Of a DNA stretch of 64,000 nt, positions 20,701 through 31,528 are shown one piece after another (the first letter of the stretch is position 1; each line of letters opens with the position of its first letter). Where the stretch lies: contig OZ024895.1 in the NCBI GenBank assembly GCA_964017195.1, positions 24,704,875 to 24,768,874 on the forward strand, given 5' to 3'. The position numbers and the translations under genes were made by a program. The stretch is from Siderastrea radians. Taxonomy: Eukaryota > Cnidaria > Anthozoa > Scleractinia > Rhizangiidae. The notes below the pieces were generated by a model. It was not told the origin of the DNA. It searched no databases and saw only the letters and a program-made list of their open reading frames with translations.

Positions 20701-21649
20701 AATGGTAAGATTTTATTTTTGCTGCACAGAGGACCAAAAACTTCGGTAATTGTCAACTGTCATTCGTGAAAGGGCGATAAATCTACCTAAACAACCTTTA
20801 TTTGATGATAACAGGAAGTGTAGTCCGGGTTATTGTTCTTATATTTGTTTAAAGTCGAATCCTTATTCCTAATCAAACCTAAGAAATCAAATCAAACAAG
20901 GTATTCCCCAGTTGCGGATTGAAACTCGAATAAACGATCGCAGAAACCCGGTGGAAGACCGCAACATAAGAGGGGCCCTCACAACTATATGATATCTTTC
21001 TCTTTTAGAAAGCCTGAGGCGACTACACGAAACCCCCTGTTCTTCGTTCGTCTCGTAACCCGTTGTAATATTGGTCATGACTTTTATTAGATTTGTTGGC
21101 TCCTAAAGGAGCCGTTTGTTGTGTTACCTGTTGCTAAAGAGAATATTCGATTTCTCACATATTCACCATACATGTTTGATGCTTAGATCTGACGTTAAAA
21201 CAAAGTGTCTTTATTTATATTCAGCTAAAGTTTTTGGTTACCAAGGTAACAACCCTGAAGCAAACCGATGAGCCTGGAGTCTAGCGAGCAAAATAAAAAT
21301 GGCGAATCCGAGCTCTTACTATAAACCTGTATATTCTTGAACCTTTTCGTCGAAATAATTTCTCGTGAGATCAGCAGTGTTCATCATCGATTCTGTTTCA
21401 AAAGTTATGAAATTACAAGAGCACGAATCCCAAATTTCTGATATAAATGGAGGTCAACATGGTAGATGGCCGCAACCGAATTCAAAATCGAAAGTCTTGA
21501 AGAAGACCTTTTCTTTTCAATGTTCCACATGAGGTAAGGAGGAAAACTTCAACATCTACTCTAATTTTATTCCTCGAAACTTAAGTATTTGTTGCTGTAA
21601 TATTTGTTTACCGTAAGTTATACAAAAACGAAACTCGACCGTGTCTTGC
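20701..21649. other. Element interior without recognised gene
   Basis: No coding domain is recognised. The segment at 21600-21680 repeats the end of the modules (GCGCTAAAAAGCGGCGTATT), so it is a fourth, partial module end leading into the right subterminal array. Confidence 0.4.
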
Positions 21650-21850
21650 GCTAAAAAGCGGCGTATTGCGTCGTTTTGCGGGCCTTCTTTTTACCATCTC
21701 CGCATTGTATGAAGTTAGCGCAAAGAAGCGCAAAGAAGTTCTTGCGGTCCGGACGTCATACCACAAAAAAGTTCTTGCGGTTTTAACTTCTAACCGCAAG
21801 TAGCCGCAAGAAGTTGTCTGCTTGCGAACGCAAAGAGAAGTTCTTGCGCG
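21650..21850 (-). repeat. Right subterminal motif array
   Basis: Several copies of GTTCTTGCG and GCAAGAAG-like words (near 21721-21745, 21768-21779, 21800-21816 and 21840-21848) lie just inside the right TIR. They mirror the left array in sequence and, mostly, in orientation relative to the element end. Confidence 0.65.
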
Positions 21851-21873
21851 TGCATTATTTTTGGGCTGTACTG
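21841..21873 (-). repeat. Right TIR of the large element
   Basis: This 33-bp repeat is inverse to 8012-8044 with one mismatch, and is followed by TA at 21874-21875. The flanking minus-strand codons read NFPKKLEAY up to the insertion point. Confidence 0.85.
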
Positions 21874-23056
21874 TAGGCTTCAAGCTTTTTTGGAAAGTTG
21901 TGAAAAACTTTCCACAGCTGTGTGTTCTCAGTCTCCACATCCTTAATCACTTCTACTTCCTCGTTGTTGTCCGTGCAGGCAAGAGCTAACCTATGTCATA
22001 CACAGCAAACTGCCACCAGGCTTATGACATCCTTCTTCAGTAATGCTGCTAGACCTCTTGTTTTGCCAGTCATCACACTTGCCCTGTCAGTTGCCAGGCC
22101 TCTTAGGTTCTTCAAGGGAATCTTCCTAGCTTAAGGGTGGTCAGTGATAACACCATGTAATATTGCATCATCACTTGCAGATTTTTCCAGAACATTGGTT
22201 GTAAATAAGAACTTGCTCTCAATTCTCCACATCAAAGATCTGCACAAAAGCAAGCATCTGCTCTTCATTGCTGATATCTGACACGTCATCTACCGACTGC
22301 TCTTGAAGTTTCTTGCAAATGTGAACACGTACTGTATTTCCAATTGTTAGAAATATTTCTCTGAGTGATCCACGAGATCTATGAGTAAATACTTTAGCTC
22401 TTCAAGACCTAACAGCTCCATCAGCTTGAGGAGGTATGTTATCTTCCTGTTGGGTATGGACTCCTTAGCCAGCCAGGACATTGCGTGGAAAGCTTCTTGA
22501 AGAACTAAAACCTTGGTACTCTCCTTTTCATCCACCTGTTTTTGAAAGTGGGAAACTCGATTCAACAGCTCATTCTTCATTGTTGTTTGGTGTTTTGCAC
22601 AGCTCATGTGTTCTGTGACTGCATTCAACTTGAGCATTGTGGATGGATCACTGGAGAATGTCTTGCTTGTTTTGGGCCGGTTTGCAAACAAAAGCTTGTC
22701 TCTCTCCTGAATAACCACTCGTGCTGAAAACGATGTTTCCTTTCGGTCAATCCAACTCTTCTTTTGAAATTCCATTGCGGCCTGTGCTTCTACATTTATA
22801 GAAGTTATGCATCGTAGTATTTGTGCTGGTGAAAAGAAATTTTTGATGATTCTGTTAGTATCGTTTTCTGATAGTTGTGGAGCACTAGAAGTAGGCATCG
22901 TTGTCTTCTCACTGGCAAGAGCACGGCTACTTGAGACTGGTCCACCTAGGAGTTGAGATCCCAGTTCCTGAGTAGTGGATACAGTGGCATATGACGGCTG
23001 GTGCGACGGTTTATCACTTTCTCTTGGGATAACTTCCACCTTTAAAAAACGTGAGT
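21874..23056 (-). pseudogene. hAT/KIAA1586-like protein, N-terminal and central segment
   Basis: The readable exon appears to start after an AG acceptor at about 23056 (TTTTTTAAAG, then VEVIPRESDKPSHQ). It includes a degenerate BED-type zinc-finger region (C and H residues around VTEHMSCAKHQTTMKNE), the helix LQEAFHAMSWLAKESIPNRK and LLKLMELLGLEELKY. After frameshifts near 22350 the hAT core is recognisable as LRGLATDRASVMTGKTRGLAALLKK, cited here in part (ATDRASVMTGKTRG), then HRLALACTDNNEEVEVIKD and QLWKVFHNFPKKLEAY, where the TIR element interrupts it. In the family the ATDGASVM block is part of the RNase H-like transposase fold. Frame changes and a stop before HRLAL make this a pseudogene that was already decaying or has decayed since insertion. 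Confidence 0.65.
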
Positions 23057-23272
23057 AGTCCGGTTTAAAGTAAATCACAATTTCATTTTAAAACTGAATT
23101 GCTGCCGCAAATTTTTACCATCCAATGTGGCTGAGGAAAGAAAGGATCTAAAAGGCGCAGTGGTGCACAAGCGTTTGTTTCAGTTAATTCCGTAAAACTA
23201 ATTTGCGCAATATAAATGAATGGCAAACCCTGCAAAAGGATTTACTGAACAAATTGTAAAATTAAACGAGAC

Positions 23273-25172
23273 TTACCTTAGGTCGATGTTTGATTGGAAT
23301 TCTTCCTCGTCATCAGTGAGGAATGAAGGAGTTACATGAGAAGCATGTGCATGCTTATCAAGTACTGATGACAGTGCACACCTGGCGGTATTAATAGCGC
23401 TATATCCCAGACCTTTCTCATAAAGGGATGCCAGAAAATCAATGCCATTTTCGGTACTAGCAGTAAATTTGTTAATGTTCCTAGATTTACAAAACACCTC
23501 CCATCGTGAGAGGTATAGTTTACTAGTGCTAGCACGACAAGAGGCCATAATGATTTCTTTGGCAGTTGCGGAGATCTCTTTATTGTTCAAGTGATTCCTG
23601 ATAAGTGGCAAACGAGGAGGATCAGTTTCTTGTGGAGCAGGTGTAGCGCAGATGGTTGGTTGGGCAAATGGAGTAGCATTTTGCTTGCTTTCAACACTAT
23701 AGTTTCCTGCACTGTCATGTTCATTGCTTTGGGAAACCAAACCTGCATTGGCCAGTTTGGTAGCACACATACTCCCATGGCTTTGTCCTCCAGAATTTTC
23801 TTTAGCACAGCTGGCGTAACACTAAATGGGGAAAAAGCATAGAACTTTAGTGTTGCCCAGTTGATGGTGAATGCATCAATGGCTGTCGAATCTGGGTCAG
23901 GCCTATACGCCACATAATGAGGAAATTGTTTGTTTAACCTCGAAAGAACAGGTCGGTATCCGGTGCAAATTTCAATGTTTGCAGGGATTGAGCATCCATT
24001 TGGTTTCGGTCTGATTGTTTCTGGATTCCAGATCAGCTTCTATATTAGCTTTCCCAGCAATGTGGCCTGCAGTAACCCAGAGATTGCATGCAATACACCA
24101 ATCCCAAATTTCTTTGCATAGTTTGTTTAATTGCTCGGAATGGCTTGTGCCAAAACCACAGTGGTGTTATCTATCTTCAAGCTAATATGCCTGTCGGTGG
24201 CGAGTTGCAAAATGCTTTTGGGTCTAGAATCACTGCTAAGAGTTCGAGATACTTTATGTGATGACGCCTTTTCATGAGATGTAGCTCTGCTAGTGCAGGT
24301 TTTAGGGGTTTGGTGAATTTTCTAGGCCCACATGAAAGGCCGTTGGGTAGGCATGTGAACTGATAATGGTGACCCTTCATAAAAGGCATATTTGCTGTCC
24401 GATTTTGCAATTGACAGAGAATAGTACGCGTCTTTCAGGTCAATTGACGCCATGAAACAATCTTTTCCAGCTAGTTTAATGATGATGTAGAGGGTGTCCA
24501 TTTTAAAATGGATTTTGTTAACATAAATTTTTTACTGCACAAAAATACATCAGAAATTATCTATCCATTACTGTGCCCAGTAGGCTCAATTACACTTTTC
24601 AAGAGAAGCTTTCCCACTTCTAGATCGATAACAGGTTCCTCGCTGGTGGGTCTCTTACATGTGGGTAGAAGTTGTTGGCAGGGTGTTTCATCAAAATCAA
24701 TTCTCAGTCCCATTACAATGGAGAGAATTTCGTTCTCAGAAGTTTTTTTCCTCTACACTGCTAAGGAATGCGCTATGCATTGGGCCACAAAGGTTTTGCA
24801 ATGATTGGTTAGGTGTATCTTTAATTGACTCTATGAATGGTGGAAAATTACTTACCGCTAACTTGATTTTTTCTAGTGAGGCAATTTCTTGTCTGTGTTG
24901 TTCCTCTCGTGATACGGTTTCTTTTTCCTGGTTGAGTGGTGGCCTTTCCCTAAAAAAGGCTGCTTTTGTCCACCCTTGTGGTGTTTACCCAGCCCCCCCT
25001 TTGACCAAGAGCTGTCTCGCCAGAAACCTCTGTTGTGGTCATACTGTTTACTGGATAGGCCGGTGACCGTTTTGCCGATGCGACTCGTCCCTTTTGCATC
25101 ATAATTTTGTTTCGGCAGATCGTCACCAAATAAAAGATTGGGGGTTGTAGACATGTTATTCGTGCATATCAT
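23273..25172 (-). pseudogene. DIRS-type tyrosine-recombinase retroelement, heavily decayed
   Basis: Reading down the minus strand from 25172: a gag-like end rich in basic and glycine residues (NLLFGDDLPKQNYDAK, KQPFLGKGHH); reverse-transcriptase pieces (EEPVIDLEVGKLLLKSVIEP near 24600, ASIDLKDAYYSLPI near 24440, FTCLPNGLSCGPRKFTKPLKP); an RNase H-like segment (KYLELLAVILDPKAF, KIDNTTVV); the linker YAFSPFSVTPAVLKKI with LPNWPMQVWFP; and the N-terminal core-binding region of a tyrosine recombinase (SKLYLSRWEVFCKSR, FLASLYEKGLGYSAINTARCALSSV) ending at 23273. The region that should hold the reverse transcriptase YxDD and the whole recombinase catalytic domain (R, H-x-x-R, Y) are missing. Several frameshifts are present. 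DIRS elements integrate through a recombinase rather than a DDE integrase, so this copy is inert. Confidence 0.75.
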
Positions 25173-25238
25173 GTGAAATGCTTTCCTTAAAGAAGGCTTC
25201 AGCTGTCCATGCCTTAAGCCAGCAGAGCCTAACCTATT

Positions 25239-25674
25239 ATGCCAGTGGGCTTCCGGGACGAAACATCCACTTGGACTTGCAAGTGTATGTGGCGCAATCT
25301 AGGTGCAAATCTTGACGAGCAAAATGCCGAGAGAACAGCGGGAACTCTACAATCAAGGCAGCTTGTCTACCAATCAGTTGACAGAGACTGTGTGGTAAGA
25401 GAACTATTTTACAAGGAGAACCCCAAAGGAGGAAGAAGCTGTCAACCCAATTGTTACTGACGTGCTGAACAGTGACGTTTTTGAGAAGACACCTAGTCGA
25501 GAGGGGTATGCATCCTTTCCAAAGTTTGAAAGAAATATCTTGCGTGGTGTTGACTACAGAGGTTTGCACAAGTGGTTAAGGGAACTTATTGACCTGTGGG
25601 GCTCAATGTACCAACAGGAGAGATCAACAAAAAAAAACCCTCAAAAAAGCGACCAAATATTCCCCCTCCCCTAG
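25239..25674 (+). pseudogene. Frameshifted conserved-looking coding fragment, family unknown
   Basis: One frame (from 25239) reads DETSTWTCKCMWRNLG, RTAGTLQSRQLVYQSVDRD and VVRELFYKENPK. A second frame, from about 25431, continues EEAVNPIVTDVLNSDVFEKT, REGYASFPKFERNILRGVD and LHKWLRELIDLWGS. The change of frame within a purine-rich run (CCCCAAAGGAGGAAG) and the dense, protein-like composition of both parts suggest one broken gene. I do not recognise the family. It is next to the upstream end of the DIRS relic and on the opposite strand. Confidence 0.35.
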
Positions 25675-26610
25675 TCTAAAACAGTGTGTCGTGAAAAATA
25701 ACAGCCAGTTATTTACTTATAAGAAACCAACTTAGCCCATGGTTTAAGACAAAAATATCATTAATAGACCTCTGCATCTATTAGATAATTTTCTTAAGTC
25801 TATGCGATATTATGCCTCTTTGATACCACATACAGCCAGCAGTGTCTTATTCCTTGGATGGGTAAAATTGAACAAAAGGTTTAAACACTTGTAGATATCA
25901 GAAAACAGGTATTTGTCCTTCGTACTCTCAAAACATATTTGTGGGAGAAATTTTCCAGTAGTTTTTTTTCTTGGAAACAACTATCAGTATCTTTCAGTAT
26001 GAAATAATTCCAGCCATAAACACTCGGGATTTGTTGCTTATATTTCCTGTAAAGATTTACATCACACTGTAACAATATGTCATGGCATTTCTTACTGCCA
26101 AATTGAAAACAAAGTCCTATACACGTCTTTGCATTTCTGTATTATATTTACAAAAATAATTTGTGAGGCATCTGAAATTTCCTACATATGAGGAAATGTG
26201 TTTACACATCACACTTTTGTTTTGCAGTTAACAGAGAAAATATGGTTACGAACGTACATAGTTGTATTTACATTCACATAGTTATATTTACAAATATACA
26301 TAGTTATTACCAAAAAGTACGAATGGGATGTACTCCCTACTGTCTATTTAAATAGCTGTAAATAGTACGAACACTTCAAAAAATAATTGACTTCTGTTTA
26401 CATTGATTAAATTGTTCTACATTAAAAAAATAAACAATAATCATGAATTTAGTAGACGACAACATTATGAACACCACATCAACATGATGGAAATTTAGTC
26501 GTAATTTTTCATGGCATGAGCAAGGCTTTTTCTCTCATGGATACATTCCAGGCATTGCTAATCACAGCACTCTAGTTCCTTCAGTTCAGTGTCACTGACA
26601 CTTTCCATAC
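25675..26610. other. No gene recognised
   Basis: This is AT-rich sequence with a few direct short repeats of ACATAGTTATATTTAC near 26255-26310. I see nothing coding. Confidence 0.5.
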
Positions 26611-28945
26611 CTAACCATGAAAATCAAACCGTTTCGTGGCATCCACTCCAGCAGCTGAAAGTAGTGCTTTTGAATGTAGGTTGAGAAATGCTAAGGATTC
26701 CTCGAAGTTTGGGATGTTGATGAACACTTCTTGAATGACTTCCAAGACTCTCAGTGCATTCGAAGTTGAAAACACAGGGAAACAGGTGACCAAGTCTTGA
26801 ATATTGAAGATGGACTCTCAGTTTCTAGTGACATCCTCTGTCAGCTACATAGAGAAACCATGACTTGAGCTTTTATCAATGGCAAGCCCTTTACCTCTCA
26901 TGTCATGCAAAACTTCAGAAAAGGCCTCCTTCAATGTTTCTCTGTCCTGGGGTTTGACCTGCCTCTGGGTTACATTGGTATCAACATTGTCCTTCACTGC
27001 TGGGTCAACAGCCTCAAATGGGAAAACAGCTACACCACAACCCTCGCCAGCACATGTGCAAATTGTTAAACAGAATGAACAACAGTCATGGAGAGGGTCA
27101 AGTGGTTTAATTGTAGCGTCCATCATTTTATAGGCAGCAACACGAAAGCAGCCTTTAGCATGGACAAAGTCCTCAATTTGTTGTCCATGAAAGATGACAA
27201 TGACATGTGACTGCGTACCATCTCGTCCAGCCCTTCCTGCCTTTTGATGCTGTTCAAAAATTGACCGTGCTGGCCCCCAGTTAACAATGTAACGAACATC
27301 AGGAAAATTTACTCCCATACAGAATGCTGTTGTCGCAACAATGACACGTTTGAAGCAGGATACTCAGGGAAAAACACTTGCTTCCCAAGTTGAGATATCA
27401 AATACTGAGTTTACAATGATAGCTATTTCATTAATGGTGTTGCAAAACACAATTTTCTTTGGGCAATTGATCCCCTTTTCTGTCAGTAGGTGAACAAGCC
27501 AGTTCAACTCTAACAGCTGCATGTTTTACTTTCTTAACCAAAAACTGTAGGTTTGATCGGTTTGGACTCGCATAATTAACACTCACATCTTTGGCGAGAT
27601 TCAGGACCTTCTTAATTGTTTCCTGTGTTGTCGGGTCTGCCGTCCCAGTAAGTGCACCAACAGGAGTACCTTGAAACAGATTATTTATTTATTTATTTAT
27701 TTAAAGGAATTGAAATGTTAGATTCCATAGCGAAAAAACAGAAATGGACAACACGTTTTAGTGTGGCAGCCATTGGGCATTCATTTTACTCGAGAAGTGA
27801 ATAAACACTAGAAAGGTGATTCACCATGATTATGACTATTGCTTTTAAAGTGCTTTCACTAGGATTTCCATACCATTCAACATCATCTCGTTTAAATGGA
27901 AATATACAAATCATCATTAACTGACTAATTTTTAAAAGACACTGCACAACACATAACAGAAAACACACTGCATTGTTGGAAAACCTCCCTTGTTGGTGGA
28001 AAAATCACACAAGCCTTTACAAACACGAAATCCAGAAGTTAAAAATCATAGTATAAATAAAAGTAATAGGGAAAATTAAAATGAGACATTGGGCTAAATT
28101 ATAGAGTACAGGGCCACTCATTTGCATGCCACTGAATCACAGTACTCAACAGAGTGTTGTAATATGCCGCGTTCTACGAGTTAACACTCAAAAAGTGTCA
28201 ATAATTTTCGCTCATCACAAAACAAACTTCTCTTCAAAAAAGCTTCCAAAACATCACCTAAGGTTTAAAGTTTGATACAAGTTTGAGCTTACCTTGTTTA
28301 CAAAATGGATGAAGTTGGCCAAGTTTACCAAATGATTCCCTGAAAGTAATCTTAACTCCCTTCTTCAGAGACCTGATTCGAGAAGACTGAACAAGCATAA
28401 GCTTAAGCTTATAATTCTCATCACGTCTGCAATACGTTCGCATAAAAAGTATGATATCGTTTGACATAAAACAAGCCTTTGTCTGGTCCAAGTTTTCACA
28501 GTGTGCGATTCGTCCACACAGATGTGTGTTTGTACAAATGCTGGTGAACAGGGGAATCGCTCTTCTTTAAGGAAGAAGCAAACGGCTTTGACAGAATCTC
28601 CTCGGTGGATGCAAAGATAAGTTGATATTCAGCATTGTCAATATCTTCCAAGGGGGAATTTACTAGTGATGCTGCTGTCAACCCCATTGAAGCCGCTTCT
28701 GCCAACTGATCTTAAACAATACTTTTCAGCGGACACACAACAACCATGCGAGAAGTTTTGCCCGTCAAAATTTCTTTGAAACAAACTAGTAACTGAAATG
28801 TCAGGCTTTTTCCAAAGCCAGCTAGAAGTACTGCTAGCAGATTAGCGTTTGTTTGCTCTGGACATAATTCACGCAACATTCTCAACTGAGATAACCACAG
28901 AAGAGCTTTCTCGAGAGCGGAATCGAAAGTTTACTTTGAGGCTGC
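26611..28945 (-). pseudogene. RecQ-like DNA helicase pseudogene
   Basis: From about 28945 downward the minus strand reads a superfamily-2 helicase: motif I region AVLLAGFGKSLTFQLL (GxGKS); SRMVVVCPLKSIV followed by a TAA stop then DQLAEAASMGL; YQLIFASTEEILSKPF; and, after a frame change, motif II as VDESHTVKTW (DEAH type). FRESFGKLGQLHPFCKQ is followed by a GTAAGC donor near 28290. An intron follows, with an AG acceptor at about 27670. Then come motif III-like GTPVGALTGTAD and, after more frame changes, motifs V-VI as GVNFPDVRYIVNWGPA and QHQKAGRAGRDG. The cysteine-rich region (CCSFCLTICTCAGEGC) and C-terminal helices follow, ending at 26611 beyond stops. RecQ-type proteins unwind DNA 3' to 5' in repair; this copy is dead. 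An ATTT repeat near 27685-27705 sits in the intron. Part is duplicated at 63176-64000. Confidence 0.75.
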
Positions 28946-31213
28946 TATTTTACTTTTGAGTAAATTGCCTTCCCGCATGTGCGAACGTAAGGAATCTATC
29001 CTTTGACAGTTGATTGGCAGGCATCAATCCACTTGCACCACACCACACCAATCAGAAACTCTGTTTGCCCACAAACGGAGTTTCCCAAAAGAACAATGAC
29101 TGCGGGCAGGTGTATTTTTGTTCTCCCCTTCACTCCCTCCTTCTTTTCCTTTCAGACTAATCCCTTCCATTTGGTTGGTCTTTCTACTCTCCCTAATCTT
29201 CCTCTTCTTTTTAAATCCAAGATGGCGGCTATAGCGTTCCCTCACCCCAAACATATGCCTGCATTGCAAGCTAGTGATTAGATCATACGTGTTTCAGTCA
29301 GCAAGGAGGGATTCTTGTGTCAAAGTTTACCATTTTATACTCTTATGGTTTATCGTTCACAAAGTTTAAAAGTAGGAATAAAAATTGAAAACATTAAAAA
29401 TAAAAACTTATAAAGAGCTGCAAAAATGGAATGAACATTTCATTAATTACTTGCCTGCCATTGTGTCTATTGTAGCAGATAAACTTGACGACTTTCTTGT
29501 TTGTTTACACAACAATTTTCCTGCAAGTGTTTCCTCTCTTAGTATATCTTTAAGGTTAAGTTGGTCTAAAGTTCGTATTCTTCGTTTTTGTATATCAGTA
29601 TTAGTCTAAGTAGTTTAATATTTTTTATAACTTACATTTGTCAAAAAACCCACACCTGGAGTGAGTGGAAGTCTGCACGCGGTCTACGCCAAGCCAGATC
29701 CAATAATGAATGAATTTAGCAAAATCTAAAGCTGAAGTCATCTGAAAGCAATTCAGAAGAACGCTGCATTCAACAGAAAGAAAATGAAAAATAAAACTAA
29801 AGGCAATGGGGACATCACGCCGAATTTCATCGAAACAAATCTATTAGTGCATCAAAATATTTATGAGATAACCAGTGGACCAGAACTTTTGTCTAGGCTA
29901 AATTTAATTGTCGTCTCGGGCTTTGCACGGATACTTCTTTCACCTGAAATACAAAAGACATAAAGCAACGAGTGTTTGTTAAGACTTAACCTTGGTCGTG
30001 GCCTTGCTCATTCTAGTCTTGATTTTCACTAATCTTCTTCCTTTTAACAAAATTAAAATCAAGTTAAGTCCTACGTCGTTTCCCTCCGTTGCCACCAGTC
30101 GCCATGCCTTTTTCTTCACTACGTGAGCACTTGTGTAATGTTGTTTTTTGGTTCGAAGCAGTGATCTTCCACTATCTTACACGATAAATTTCTAATGCCA
30201 TCAATCATGCAACGCTCAAATTTTATTGACTTTAAAGCAAGATATTTGTTTATTCCTTTCATTTGTTGTCTATTTAACTGAACAGTTTTATTTCCCTCAA
30301 GTGTCGTGCTTCCATGCTGAAAATTGAGCTACAAGCATTCGAAGTAGCTGATGAGTTTTTCAGAGTAGACGGTGAAATGTGCCGGTTGCCGGCTTATTTT
30401 GGCAACTCGGAGGAAGAGTTGACCCGTCCTGTACTACTGGCTGAGTCACTCCTGCTTTCTCTCTTCCTTAAGCTATGTGGCATTTTCCCTCACTGCTTGT
30501 TGAGTGGCTATAAAGGCTTACCAGGGACAGCTAGGGCACCAGGTAGTTTTCTGAATTTTCAAAACCAATCAAAATATTGTTTTCTTATAGTTTTTGGTCC
30601 GTAATTTTGTGAAATGTTATTATTTTTTTTAGAGGTTATTTTCCCTTTGCCCAAACCAGTGCTTTCAATAAGCACCAACAGCCGACGAAAAGCGTTGGCT
30701 ATTTTGCTCAGAAAAGTCGGCTACTTTTTACCCTAACCTGAAGCAATTAAGGAAAGATTGTTTCAAACCCGTTGTTGATACAGGCAGTTACTCTATTCAA
30801 ACCAGCTGCCTACTTCAAATTTTACTGAAAGCCCTGCCAAACAATTGCTCAAACATGTGGAAATCTACCGGAAGTCAGGCAGCAACCATTTTTTACTTTT
30901 CTTACTAAGGAAGTATGCCATCCAGTGGTAGTTGCATGTTACCATAGTGTGGCGTTTTTCCCTGATTCTTGCTTGTCATTAAAAAGAATGCCTATATTAT
31001 AAAATAAAAATGATAGCTGAAAATAATTGTACTTTACTTTTTTGTCATAACATAGGTGACAACAACAATCTTTATTTAAAAGTAAATAAATTACAGCGAG
31101 AGAAATGCATGCCCTCTGCAGGTAGCATATGTGCTATTTTTGGGCGGTAAGTAAAGATATATAGTGAACAAAAAATACATGTAGCAACAGAAGAAACAGA
31201 ATGTTAATTTTAA
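28946..31213. other. No gene recognised; possible promoter-like motif
   Basis: Upstream of the helicase pseudogene there is an AAGATGGCGGC word at about 29219-29229, a YY1-type initiator motif common in animal promoters. Open frames at 29003-29281 and 30314-30604 (plus strand) have no domain that I know. The rest is AT-rich. Confidence 0.4.
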
Positions 31214-31384
31214 TGTCCAATTGCGATATTACACAGTTATATTTCACGTATTACACAGCAATACTTCATGTTCGAAAAAACTGTCAAATCTATACTGATA
31301 TGAATACGTAATGTGAATAATGTTCCCGCCACTCGTGAGTCCCGGATAAGCATCCAGGCCCTCGCATACAGTCACGCCATTACA
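31214..31384 (-). repeat. 3' LTR of the second Gypsy element
   Basis: This 171-bp LTR differs from its partner by about five substitutions and one 2-bp indel (ACACAG versus ACAG). That makes the insertion older than the one at 9.3-15.8 kb. Confidence 0.9.
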
Positions 31385-31399
31385 TCTCTCCCCCATTTT
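31385..31399 (-). promoter_or_regulatory. Polypurine tract
   Basis: Read on the minus strand, AAAATGGGGGAGAGA ends directly at the LTR. This is the expected plus-strand primer. Confidence 0.75.
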
Positions 31400-31528
31400 C
31401 ACTAGAGTTTGTGGTGTAATAATCAACGTGCAATGGTGCAATAATCTATGTGGTGCTAATAACAAATAAAGTCCTTGTACTTAGTGTTCTTTATCCTTTT
31501 AGTGTCCAGTGTTTCCGTGGACACAGTG

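Larger units (their letters stand above)
8012..21873. mobile_element. Large TIR DNA transposon (TA target duplication) inserted in the hAT-like frame
   Basis: The element is 13,862 bp, or about 7.3 kb without the nested Ty3/Gypsy copy. Its ends are inverted 33-bp repeats starting CAGTACAGCCC, with one mismatch. TA lies immediately outside both ends (8010-8011 and 21874-21875). Removing the element and one TA rejoins the hAT-like codons as LEAY/LKVQEE without any base lost, which is direct evidence for the boundaries. A TA duplication and CAGT ends suit the Tc1/mariner class, but no DDE/D transposase is visible. The assignment is therefore open and the copy is probably non-autonomous. Inside are motif arrays near both ends, three repeat modules (19.29-20.7 kb) and a spliced gene on the minus strand (about 16.2-19.2 kb). 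The family is not one I recognise. Confidence 0.75.

Noticed and set aside
8012..21873. Maverick/Polinton interpretation of the large TIR element
   Set aside because: TIRs are 33 bp rather than hundreds of bases, the duplication is TA rather than about 6 bp, and no DNA polymerase B, packaging ATPase, capsid or retroviral-type integrase of the element itself is present; the only integrase belongs to the nested Gypsy.
29003..29281. Plus-strand ORF containing the AAGATGGCGGC word as a host gene start
   Set aside because: The word is near the end of the frame, the following residues end after about 20 codons, and no donor or domain is evident.
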